A DNA stretch of 7,041 bases from Clostridia bacterium (GTDB lineage Bacteria > Bacillota > Clostridia > Oscillospirales > CAG-272): assembly GCA_024404655.1 (NCBI GenBank), contig JAKSPR010000149.1:1-7041 (forward strand), in the 5' to 3' direction. Position numbers and translations under genes: made by a program. This document shows positions 1-5,284 of this stretch, in pieces. The notes under the pieces are model-generated. The model did not search any database, was not told the DNA's origin, and worked only from the letters and a program-made list of their open reading frames with translations. How positions within the stretch are numbered: the stretch's first letter is position 1; the number at the start of each line of letters is the position of its first letter.

Positions 1-166
1 TTGAGAACAGCGCGTGGCGCGCGGAGGCCTTGGATGGGGCATCGGGGGTATAGTCCTCTTGTTCCTCCATGGTATTCCATGCACCACAGGAGGGACACTT
101 GCCCATCCACTTGGTGGCCTTGTATTCACATTCGGTACAGATAAAAACGGATTTTGATGCTTTCAT
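1..166 (-). CDS. radA: DNA repair protein RadA, N-terminal part (cut by window edge)
   Basis: The 55 visible residues begin MKASKSVFICTECEYKATKW and carry the RadA four-cysteine zinc finger: CTEC (C15, C18), then CPSC (C29, C32) in the setting KWMGKCPSCGAWNTMEE, which is nearly diagnostic of RadA/Sms. The RecA-like ATPase core and Lon-like C-terminal domain lie beyond the left edge. RadA is a cytoplasmic helicase-like ATPase that drives branch migration in recombinational repair. The ATG at 166-164 is preceded by AGGA about 12 nt upstream, a rather long spacing. The gene begins 19 nt after the amidase stop codon, so it is probably co-transcribed with that gene and may be partly coupled to its translation. 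The family call is firm; only full length and intactness are unseen. Confidence 0.93.
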   Translation of the reverse strand, partial: MKASKSVFICTECEYKATKWMGKCPSCGAWNTMEEQEDYTPDAPSKASARHALFS

Positions 167-185
167 ATTCGTGATCGTTCCTGTT

Positions 186-944
186 CTATGGAGATGATGG
201 GTTCAGAAGATACGCAAGGATAGCGCTGCAGAAAACTGCGGCCAGCTTTTCCTGATATCCGGGGTCTGACAGTCTTGCAGCTTCCGCCGGGTTGGATAAG
301 AATCCGCACTCAATGAGGACGGCTGTCCCGGGAGCGCGGTCAAGGAGGAAAATCGAGGAACCGGCGGGCTTGATTTCTCTTTTGTTGTCCGGCTGAAGGG
401 ATGTCCGGACGGCATCGCGGAGACCTGCGGCAAGCGCTTCGCTGCCCCCGGTCTTCGGTGCATAGAAAATCTGCGTGCCGCGGTACTGCTCCGCCGGATA
501 GGTATTCATGTGGATGGAGCACAGAACGGCGTCCGGGTGCTCCGCGGCAAGGGACAGACGGTTTTTGAGGTCCGTCATTTTCCTGTGTCCCGGAACTGCG
601 CCGTCATAGAGTCCCGCGTCTCCCTCTCTTGTCAGAAGCACGGGGATTCCCGCGGCCTCCAGCATATCGGCAAGGTGCAGGGCAACGGTGAGATTCAGGG
701 TTTTCTCCGCCACTCCGTCTGCACTGACGGCACCGCCGTCCTCCCCGCCGTGGCCGGGGTCGATGATGACGCGGATTGTTTTTTCCTCCGCTTTTGTTTC
801 TGTCTCCGTCGTCTCCGTTTCCGCCGAAGCCGGGAGAATCTGCCCGCTCTTTCCGCCGATGGAAAGAACAGCGCCAAGGAAGAATGAAGTCACCGCAAGA
901 AAACCGCATACCGCGGACAAAACCGTTTCCGTTTTCCGATTCAT
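186..944 (-). CDS. N-acetylmuramoyl-L-alanine amidase, Amidase_3 family, CwlD-like
   Basis: 252 residues. Residues 7-30 form one hydrophobic segment (signal peptide or membrane anchor), followed by a Thr/Glu-rich linker at 41-55, then an Amidase_3 domain from about 57 to 247. Zinc-ligand and catalytic positions are present: H65 in IIDPGHGGEDGG, E80 in EKTLNL, H145 in CSIHMN, and catalytic E212 in LIECGFLSN. The enzyme should act outside the membrane, cutting the bond between N-acetylmuramic acid and L-alanine in peptidoglycan. Size and single-domain layout resemble CwlD, which acts in spore cortex maturation, but there is no other sporulation gene in view, so the physiological role is inferred. 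The ATG at 944-942 has AAGGGAG seven bases upstream. That SD lies inside a hairpin with a U7 tail (annotated separately), so expression may be attenuated. radA follows after 19 nt. Confidence 0.9.
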   Translation of the reverse strand: MNRKTETVLSAVCGFLAVTSFFLGAVLSIGGKSGQILPASAETETTETETKAEEKTIRVIIDPGHGGEDGGAVSADGVAEKTLNLTVALHLADMLEAAGIPVLLTREGDAGLYDGAVPGHRKMTDLKNRLSLAAEHPDAVLCSIHMNTYPAEQYRGTQIFYAPKTGGSEALAAGLRDAVRTSLQPDNKREIKPAGSSIFLLDRAPGTAVLIECGFLSNPAEAARLSDPGYQEKLAAVFCSAILAYLLNPSSP

Positions 945-998
945 AAAAAAACTCCCTTCTGCTTACTGTCTCCATTTTATGAAGCAGAGGGGAGCTTT
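945..998 (-). terminator. Terminator-like hairpin that contains the amidase SD
   Basis: Read on the minus strand, CTCCCCTCTGCTT (994-982) pairs with AAGCAGAAGGGAG (964-952) in 12 of 13 positions, with one C/A mismatch and a 17-base loop. It is followed directly by T7 (951-945) and then by the amidase ATG. A short GAAAG tract before the 5' arm could extend pairing into the T run. This has the layout of an intrinsic terminator for the upstream membrane-protein transcript, but its 3' arm also holds AAGGGAG, the amidase SD. Folding would therefore both terminate transcription and hide the ribosome site. I see no convincing independent promoter for the amidase in the 90-base gap; TAAAAT at 979-974 has no good -35. 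Confidence 0.7.
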
Positions 999-1034
999 CA
1001 TGCCGGAATGGGATGGACGGGATGCTTTGCGTGC

Positions 1035-1589
1035 TTACCGCGTCTCGTCTTTCAGATTCGGCTTGATGCCGAAAAGACCGAGAATGCGGAAATTCTTGTG
1101 TCCGATGATATAGGCAGCGCCCGCAACCACGATGACCGGGAATACGATCAGGATAAACGCAATGGGGTTATAGGGGCTGTACAGCTGGATAAGACCCAGA
1201 TACATGGCCTCAACACCCCGGGCAAGGAAATTGCAGACAGCATAGATATTGCCGGCAGTCTCATTGCTCATGGCAGCGTTGTGGGTTGCGACCAGAAGAA
1301 TACCGAGGATCAGGTTCGGAATATTGGCAATGGCGGAAACGGCGAAGCCTTTCCAGAGCGCAGGCTGCGCCCTGCCGCCGTCCACTCGGATGCGGTCCTT
1401 TCCGCCCAGCTCCCAGAACATCTGGTACGCAAGGAACAGATAGCACGCCACAGAAAACAGCGATGCACACAGAGGCAGCGTCTGGTTCTGCCATGCCGCC
1501 AGCGCCAGCATCAGACCGAACAGCATCATGGCGATCTGGTTGAGCAGACATTTCACGATATTATAAGAATTTTCCTTGAGAAACTGCAT
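1035..1589 (-). CDS. Multi-pass membrane protein of unknown function
   Basis: 184 residues, not assigned to a named family. By eye there are four or five hydrophobic segments, at about 15-33, 36-58, 81-101, 113-134 (weaker) and 143-163. A charged loop at about 60-80 (GGKDRIRVDGGRAQ) and a basic C-terminal tail (KPNLKDETR) are probably cytoplasmic. The opening MQFLKENSYNIVKCLLNQIA resembles N-termini I associate with hypothetical proteins in Oscillospiraceae, but I attach no function. No enzymatic motif, metal site or transporter signature is visible. The ATG at 1589-1587 has a strong SD (GGAAGG, about 6 nt upstream), and a sigma-A-like promoter lies about 50 nt further up. It is the first gene of a minus-strand run leading to the amidase and radA, transcribed away from the recombinase gene. 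Confidence 0.8.
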   Translation of the reverse strand: MQFLKENSYNIVKCLLNQIAMMLFGLMLALAAWQNQTLPLCASLFSVACYLFLAYQMFWELGGKDRIRVDGGRAQPALWKGFAVSAIANIPNLILGILLVATHNAAMSNETAGNIYAVCNFLARGVEAMYLGLIQLYSPYNPIAFILIVFPVIVVAGAAYIIGHKNFRILGLFGIKPNLKDETR

Positions 1590-1638
1590 AGTGACCTTCC
1601 TTTGATTGACCGTTTGGAAAACAGATTATGATAGATAT

Positions 1639-1666
1639 ATTGTACCGAAAATGAGCAAAAAATCAA
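1639..1666 (-). promoter_or_regulatory. Sigma-A-type promoter for the membrane-protein gene
   Basis: On the minus strand, TTGATT (1666-1661) is followed by a 16-base spacer and TACAAT (1644-1639). The expected transcription start is near 1632, giving a leader of about 40 bases before the ATG at 1589. The surrounding DNA is AT-rich, unlike the neighbouring coding regions. It sits in the 244-base divergent intergenic region shared with the recombinase gene. Confidence 0.65.
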
Positions 1667-1738
1667 GTGCTTTTCTGTGATATTATGCCCCTGCAAGAAA
1701 AATTTACACTTTATCCATGAAAAATGAAAAAAGTTTTG

Positions 1739-1744
1739 TATAAT
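1739..1744 (+). promoter_or_regulatory. Probable -10 box of the recombinase promoter
   Basis: A perfect TATAAT lies in an AT-rich stretch between the divergent genes, 90 bases before the recombinase ATG. No good -35 lies at 16-18 bases: TTTACA at 1703-1708 is too far upstream. An alternative extended -10 (TGATATTAT, 1678-1686) also lacks a clear -35. A start near 1751 would place both leader hairpins in the mRNA. Confidence 0.45.
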
Positions 1745-1762
1745 AGAAGGTAAAGACAGCTC

Positions 1763-1817
1763 CTGTTCCGGTGACGGATCTGACCGGAACAGAAACGTTC
1801 CCCCGCCATTCCGGGGG
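1763..1817 (+). promoter_or_regulatory. Tandem leader hairpins before the recombinase gene
   Basis: Hairpin 1 is a perfect 10-bp stem: CTGTTCCGGT (1763-1772) with ACCGGAACAG (1783-1792), loop 10 bases. Hairpin 2 is a perfect 6-bp all-GC stem: CCCCCG (1800-1805) with CGGGGG (1812-1817), loop 6 bases, ending only 4 bases before the SD AAAGGA. A competing hairpin is possible, GGAAC (1786-1790) with GTTCC (1797-1801), which would break both. No T run follows, so these are not simple terminators. Hairpin 1 could equally be a DNA operator palindrome. I do not recognise a known riboswitch class here. Confidence 0.5.
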
Positions 1818-1833
1818 CACAGAAAGGACCGCT

Positions 1834-2862
1834 ATGGCAGACTATCATCCTATTGACCTCAACGTTTATCCCCCCTTGTTCCAACAGTTTGCAACCTATA
1901 AAACCGTCATTCAGGGGCGTTCCCCCTCTACCATCGAGGACTATCTGTCCGATCTGAAACTTTTCTTCCGCGTACACAAAAAGCTGAAATATTCCCCGGA
2001 CATGCCGCTGGATGAAATTCCCATCGATGATGTGGATGCGGAATTTCTGGCAAAGCTCACCCGCACGGATATCTATGCGGTCTTCAATTATCTCGTCAGC
2101 GAGCGCGGAAACAAGGTCTGCGCAAGAGCAAGAAAGCTCTCCGCTTTGAAATCCTTCTTCAAGTATCTGACTACGACGGAAAACATTCTCAAAGACAATC
2201 CCGTCCGTGATATCGACGCGCCGAAGCCCGCCCAGAGGCTCCCCAAGCATCTGACCGTGGAAGAATGTGTCGACCTGCTCTCCGCTGTCCAGAACGACAC
2301 GGAAAGCAACACCAGAGAGCGGGATTTCGCCATGATTACCCTGTTCCTCAACTGCGGCATGCGTTTATCGGAGCTCTGCGGCATCAGCCTGCCGGATATC
2401 GACCGGGATATGCAGTCCCTCCGCGTCATCGGTAGGGGCAACAAGGAGCGCATCATCCATCTGAACGGCGCCTGCCAAGCGGCGCTGAACACCTATCTTC
2501 CCGTCCGTGCCGCCATGGCAGACCGGATCAAAAAGGACGACAAGAACGCGCTGTTCTTAAGCACCCGCCGCAATCAGCGCATCAGTCAGAAGACGGTGCA
2601 GCATGTGGTCTATAAATATCTGGAAGCCGCAGGCCTCAGCCACAAGCACTTCTCCACACACAAGCTGCGTCACACGGCGGCGACTCTCATGTATCAGACA
2701 GGCAACGTGGATATCCGCGTGCTCAAAGATATTCTCGGTCACGAGCAGCTGAACACGACCCAGATCTATACCCACGTTTCAAACGAAAGCATGAGGGCAG
2801 CCATGGACGAAAATCCCCTGGCCGACGTTCAGAAAAAACTGAAAAAAGACCCGGAAACATAA
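1834..2862 (+). CDS. Tyrosine recombinase, XerC/XerD type
   Basis: 342 residues from the ATG at 1834, chosen because AAAGGA lies 6-7 bases upstream; the reading frame is open back to a GTG at 1771, but that start has no SD and would run through the leader hairpins. Residues about 13-115 form a SAM-like, core-binding N-terminal domain (QGRSPSTIEDYLSDLKLF). The catalytic domain spans about 140-320 with all expected residues: R177 (CGMRLSEL), K204 (GRGNKERII), H276 and R279 (HKLRHTAATL), H303 (LGHEQL) and nucleophile Y312 (TQIYTHV). Such enzymes make sequential strand exchanges, either resolving chromosome dimers at dif or integrating mobile DNA. It is somewhat longer than the usual 300 residues of XerC/D. 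No excisionase, attachment repeats or other mobile genes are near and no dif-like site was seen, so a housekeeping or phase-switch role is more likely than a prophage integrase. XerC and XerD cannot be told apart here. Confidence 0.9.
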   Translation: MADYHPIDLNVYPPLFQQFATYKTVIQGRSPSTIEDYLSDLKLFFRVHKKLKYSPDMPLDEIPIDDVDAEFLAKLTRTDIYAVFNYLVSERGNKVCARARKLSALKSFFKYLTTTENILKDNPVRDIDAPKPAQRLPKHLTVEECVDLLSAVQNDTESNTRERDFAMITLFLNCGMRLSELCGISLPDIDRDMQSLRVIGRGNKERIIHLNGACQAALNTYLPVRAAMADRIKKDDKNALFLSTRRNQRISQKTVQHVVYKYLEAAGLSHKHFSTHKLRHTAATLMYQTGNVDIRVLKDILGHEQLNTTQIYTHVSNESMRAAMDENPLADVQKKLKKDPET

Positions 2863-2886
2863 GGATTCCGTCAGACATACATCACA

Positions 2887-2912
2887 CCGGATTCACATTC
2901 CGGAGCTATAAT
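2887..2912 (+). promoter_or_regulatory. Probable promoter and repeated GGATTC/ATTCCG motif before the response regulator
   Basis: TATAAT (2907-2912) lies 30 bases before the regulator ATG with no good -35 at normal spacing, suggesting an activator-dependent promoter. Just upstream is an imperfect palindrome, CCGGATTCACATTCCGG (2887-2903). Related pieces occur further up: GGATTCCG at 2863-2870 and CCGGAA at 2851-2856. These may be operator half-sites, perhaps for autoregulation. Direct repeats at the 10-11 base spacing typical of OmpR-type regulators are not evident, so the operator part is tentative. Confidence 0.4.
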
Positions 2913-2941
2913 GATACCATCAAACAGAACGGAGTTATGAT

Positions 2942-3625
2942 ATGGAAAAGACTTACCGCATGCTCATCGTGGACGATGAGGATAAAATCCGCGAACTGAT
3001 CAAGAAATACGCCGTTTTTGAAGGCTATGAAGTTGAAGAGGCCACCGACGGCATGGACGCGGTGGAAAAATGCCGCAAAAACGACTACGATATCATCATC
3101 ATGGACATCATGATGCCTTTCCTTGACGGCTTCTCCGCCTGCAAGGAGATCCGGAAGACCAAGAACATCCCCGTCATCATGCTCTCCGCCCGCGGCGAGG
3201 AATACGACAAGATCCACGGCTTTGAGGTCGGTGTGGACGATTATGTGGTCAAGCCCTTCTCCCCGAAGGAGCTGATGATGCGCGTCGGCGCCGTCATCAA
3301 GCGCACAGTGCACACCGAGGAAAAACAGGCGCGCGATATGCTGACCTTTGAAGGTCTGACCGTGGACTTCACGGGACGGCTGGTCTATATCGACGGCGAA
3401 AAGGTCGATATGACCCCCAAGGAATACGAACTGTTCTTCTATCTCGTCAAGAACCGCGGCATCGCGCTGACAAGAGAGAAGCTGATCTGCGACGTCTGGG
3501 GTTATGACTTTTACGGCGATGACCGCACCCTTGACACCCACATCAAGCTGCTGCGCAAGAGCCTCGGCGCTTATGCGAAATATATCGTAACGCTGAGAGG
3601 GGTCGGCTATCGTTTTGAAACCTGA
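2942..3625 (+). CDS. Response regulator, OmpR/PhoB family
   Basis: 227 residues, the normal length. The receiver domain (about 5-120) has acidic pocket D11 and D12, phosphoacceptor D55 (IIIMDIMMP), switch residue S82 (MLSAR) and K104 (VVKPFSP). A winged-helix DNA-binding domain occupies about 133-225 (MTPKEYELFFYLVKNRG, then RTLDTHIKLLRKSLG and LRGVGYRFE). It should bind promoter DNA as a dimer once phosphorylated by the kinase encoded next to it. The ATG at 2942 has GGAG about 7 bases upstream. The 3' end overlaps the kinase reading frame by 11 bases, so the two are translated from one message. The target genes and stimulus cannot be read from the sequence; the pair is PhoB/WalR-like in architecture only. 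Confidence 0.95.
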   Translation: MEKTYRMLIVDDEDKIRELIKKYAVFEGYEVEEATDGMDAVEKCRKNDYDIIIMDIMMPFLDGFSACKEIRKTKNIPVIMLSARGEEYDKIHGFEVGVDDYVVKPFSPKELMMRVGAVIKRTVHTEEKQARDMLTFEGLTVDFTGRLVYIDGEKVDMTPKEYELFFYLVKNRGIALTREKLICDVWGYDFYGDDRTLDTHIKLLRKSLGAYAKYIVTLRGVGYRFET

Positions 3626-5150
3626 TGAAAAAAGGAAAAAGGACCGGTTCCGCCCCTTAAAGAGCATCCGCTGGCGGCTGGTCGCTTATCTTGCGGTCTT
3701 CGTCATCATTCTCATTGCCATTCTGTGGATTTTCCAGATCGTGTTCCTCGATTCCATCTACAAGAAGATCAAGGTCACAGAAATCTACAATACGGCGGAA
3801 GTTCTGCGGCGGGAGGTTTCCTCTTTCGGTCCCTCATCGTCCCTTGACAAGACCATTGAATCCCTGTCAGCAGACAATCAGATCTGCATACAGGTGCTTG
3901 ACTATTCCATGCGGGATGTGTCAAGGGCAAACCACGATACCTGTTATTCCATCGGAACCAATGAGGCCTGTTTTGTTCACGCCTACAGCGGTCAGCATTT
4001 TCAGCTTTCCAACATGGGCCGTGCCTACTTCCTCATGCTGGTGCGCAAGAGCGGTGAGGTCTTCTTCCGCGACACAGCGCTTGCCGAAAACACCCAGAAC
4101 AACAGCGCAACCGGCATGCTCTATGTGGAGTTTGTGGGCGAGGGCGATTCCGGCTATTATATCATTCTGAATACCAAGGTCACCCCGGTCAGCGCAACGG
4201 TCAATACGCTGAAAATCGAGCGTTATATCATCTCGGCCGTTTTCGTGCTGCTGGCTGTGGTCCTCGGTCTGATCCTGTCCTACCGCATTTCCTCCCCCAT
4301 CATCAAGATCAACGACCGCGCCAAGCAGCTTGCCACCGGCGACTATTCCACCCACTTTGACGGCGGCGGCTATGCGGAGATCGACGAGCTTCGCAACACC
4401 CTGAACTATGCGGCAGAGGAGCTTTCCAAAGTCGAGGGCTTCCGCCGTGAGCTGCTTGCCAACATCTCCCATGACCTGCGCACGCCGCTGACCATGATCA
4501 CGGGCTATTCCGAGGTCATGCGCGATCTGCCGGGCGAAAACACGCCGGAGAATGTGCAGGTCATCATCGACGAGGCCAACCGTCTGACGATGCTGGTCAA
4601 TGATCTTCTCGACCTTTCCAAGCTGCAGTCCGGCGCTGCCTCCTTCTCTCCTTCCGTCTTTAGTCTGACCGACTGTGTGAACTCCATCATCGGACGGTAC
4701 CAGAAGCTGAAAGAGAACGACGGCTACCGCATCGACTTCATTCCGGGAGACGAGGATGTCTGCGTCCGCGCGGATTATTCCAAGCTCCAGCAGGTCATAT
4801 ATAACCTCGTCAACAACGCCATTTCCTATACGGGCGACGACAAATCCGTCCTCATCCGGCAGGAGATCCGAATGCATGAAAATGTCAAGCGGGTCCGCAT
4901 TTCCGTCACGGATACCGGTTCCGGTATCTCCCCGGAAAACCTCGAATATATCTGGGACCGCTATTTCAAGGAAAACAAGGCGCACAAGCGGGCGGTTGTG
5001 GGCACCGGTCTCGGTCTTTCCATCGTCAAGGGAGTTTTGCAGATGCACCATGCCGAATACGGTGTGGAGTCAAGCGAGAAACCCGAAAATCACGGCTCCA
5101 CCTTCTGGTTTGAAATGGAAACCGCAGAGCCGGAGGAAAATGATATCTGA
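3615..5150 (+). CDS. Sensor histidine kinase with HAMP domain
   Basis: 511 residues. The order is: basic N-terminus; TM1 at about 21-45; extracytoplasmic sensor region at about 46-202 with cysteines C91, C110 and C119; TM2 at about 204-223; HAMP at about 224-276; HisKA with H286 (NISHDLRTPL); and HATPase with N box (YNLVNNAISYT, N397 and N401), G1 (DTGSGI, 433-438), F box (RYF, 449-451) and G2 (GTGLGLSI, 463-470). All catalytic motifs are intact. It should sense an envelope signal and phosphorylate D55 of the regulator. The only in-frame start after the upstream stop (3594) is TTG at 3615, with GAGAGGGG 12 bases before it. An ATG at 3625 overlaps the regulator stop as TGATG but is one frame off (see findings), so the first few residues are uncertain. 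The sensor region matches no domain I recognise. A terminator follows within 10 bases of the stop. Confidence 0.93.
   Translation: MKPDEKRKKDRFRPLKSIRWRLVAYLAVFVIILIAILWIFQIVFLDSIYKKIKVTEIYNTAEVLRREVSSFGPSSSLDKTIESLSADNQICIQVLDYSMRDVSRANHDTCYSIGTNEACFVHAYSGQHFQLSNMGRAYFLMLVRKSGEVFFRDTALAENTQNNSATGMLYVEFVGEGDSGYYIILNTKVTPVSATVNTLKIERYIISAVFVLLAVVLGLILSYRISSPIIKINDRAKQLATGDYSTHFDGGGYAEIDELRNTLNYAAEELSKVEGFRRELLANISHDLRTPLTMITGYSEVMRDLPGENTPENVQVIIDEANRLTMLVNDLLDLSKLQSGAASFSPSVFSLTDCVNSIIGRYQKLKENDGYRIDFIPGDEDVCVRADYSKLQQVIYNLVNNAISYTGDDKSVLIRQEIRMHENVKRVRISVTDTGSGISPENLEYIWDRYFKENKAHKRAVVGTGLGLSIVKGVLQMHHAEYGVESSEKPENHGSTFWFEMETAEPEENDI
3623..3642 (+). other. TGATG overlap and A6 run at the kinase start
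   Basis: The regulator stop TGA (3623-3625) shares its A with an ATG (3625-3627), a classic coupling arrangement. The ATG frame is followed by six A (3628-3633), then GG and five A, and ends at a TAA after 11 codons. One extra A, or a -1 slip on the A6 run, would join this ATG to the kinase frame to read MKKRKKDRFRP. This is a candidate slippage site or a sequence/assembly indel. Confidence 0.4.
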
Positions 5151-5157
5151 CTTTCTT

Positions 5158-5203
5158 AGGAACAGCAAGAGGATAAAATATCCCTTGTTGTTCCTGTTTT
5201 TTT
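5158..5203 (+). terminator. Intrinsic terminator of the two-component operon
   Basis: AGGAACAGCAAG (5158-5169) pairs fully, with one G-T wobble, with CTTGTTGTTCCT (5184-5195). After one bulged A the stem continues as GGATA/TATCC around an AAA loop. G and then T7 (5197-5203) follow. The stem begins 7 bases after the kinase stop codon. Its T run directly abuts the -35 box of the next operon. Confidence 0.92.
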
Positions 5204-5204
5204 C

Positions 5205-5233
5205 TTGACTTTTCTCCCGCTTTCGCTTATACT
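5205..5233 (+). promoter_or_regulatory. Sigma-A promoter of the fusion-CCA operon
   Basis: TTGACT (5205-5210), a 17-base spacer and TATACT (5228-5233) make a near-consensus promoter. The predicted start is around 5240, giving a leader of about 45 bases before the ATG at 5285. It lies immediately after the upstream terminator, so the right-hand operon is independently transcribed. Confidence 0.8.
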
Positions 5234-5248
5234 TATGTATTAAAGAAT

Positions 5249-5270
5249 AAAAAACGCCGGAATCCCGGCG
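5249..5270 (-). terminator. Minus-strand terminator-like hairpin inside the plus-strand leader
   Basis: CGCCGG (5255-5260) and CCGGCG (5265-5270) form a perfect 6-bp stem with a 4-base loop. On the minus strand it is followed by T6 (5254-5249), the form of a short intrinsic terminator facing leftward. On the plus strand it is a leader hairpin ending directly before the SD AAAGGA (5271-5276). No minus-strand gene exists to the right, so any terminator role would be against antisense transcripts. Confidence 0.5.
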
Positions 5271-5284
5271 AAAGGATGGTTCCT

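Noticed and set aside
510..887. Plus-strand frames opposite the amidase gene
   Set aside because: They overlap all catalytic motifs of the amidase on the other strand and show no family features.
1008..1631. Plus-strand reading frame (207 codons) opposite the membrane-protein gene
   Set aside because: The minus-strand frame has a promoter, a strong SD and coherent hydrophobic segments; the plus-strand product is a Gln/His/Arg-rich shadow.
1771..1833. Upstream GTG start giving a 21-residue N-terminal extension of the recombinase
   Set aside because: The GTG has no SD and the extension would cross both leader hairpins, whereas the ATG at 1834 has AAAGGA at good spacing and begins a Xer-like N-terminus.
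1834..2862. Recombinase as the integrase of a prophage or integrative element
   Set aside because: No excisionase, attachment-site repeats, tRNA gene or other mobile genes lie nearby; flanking genes are ordinary chromosomal genes.
2906..3667. Minus-strand reading frame (253 codons) opposite the response regulator
   Set aside because: Antisense shadow of a clear OmpR-type gene; the translation is low-complexity His/Asp/Val-rich with no family signature.
3921..5051. Long minus-strand reading frame (376 codons) opposite the histidine kinase
   Set aside because: It lies wholly antisense to a gene with intact kinase motifs, its translation has no recognisable domain, and codon bias on the plus strand explains an open antisense frame.
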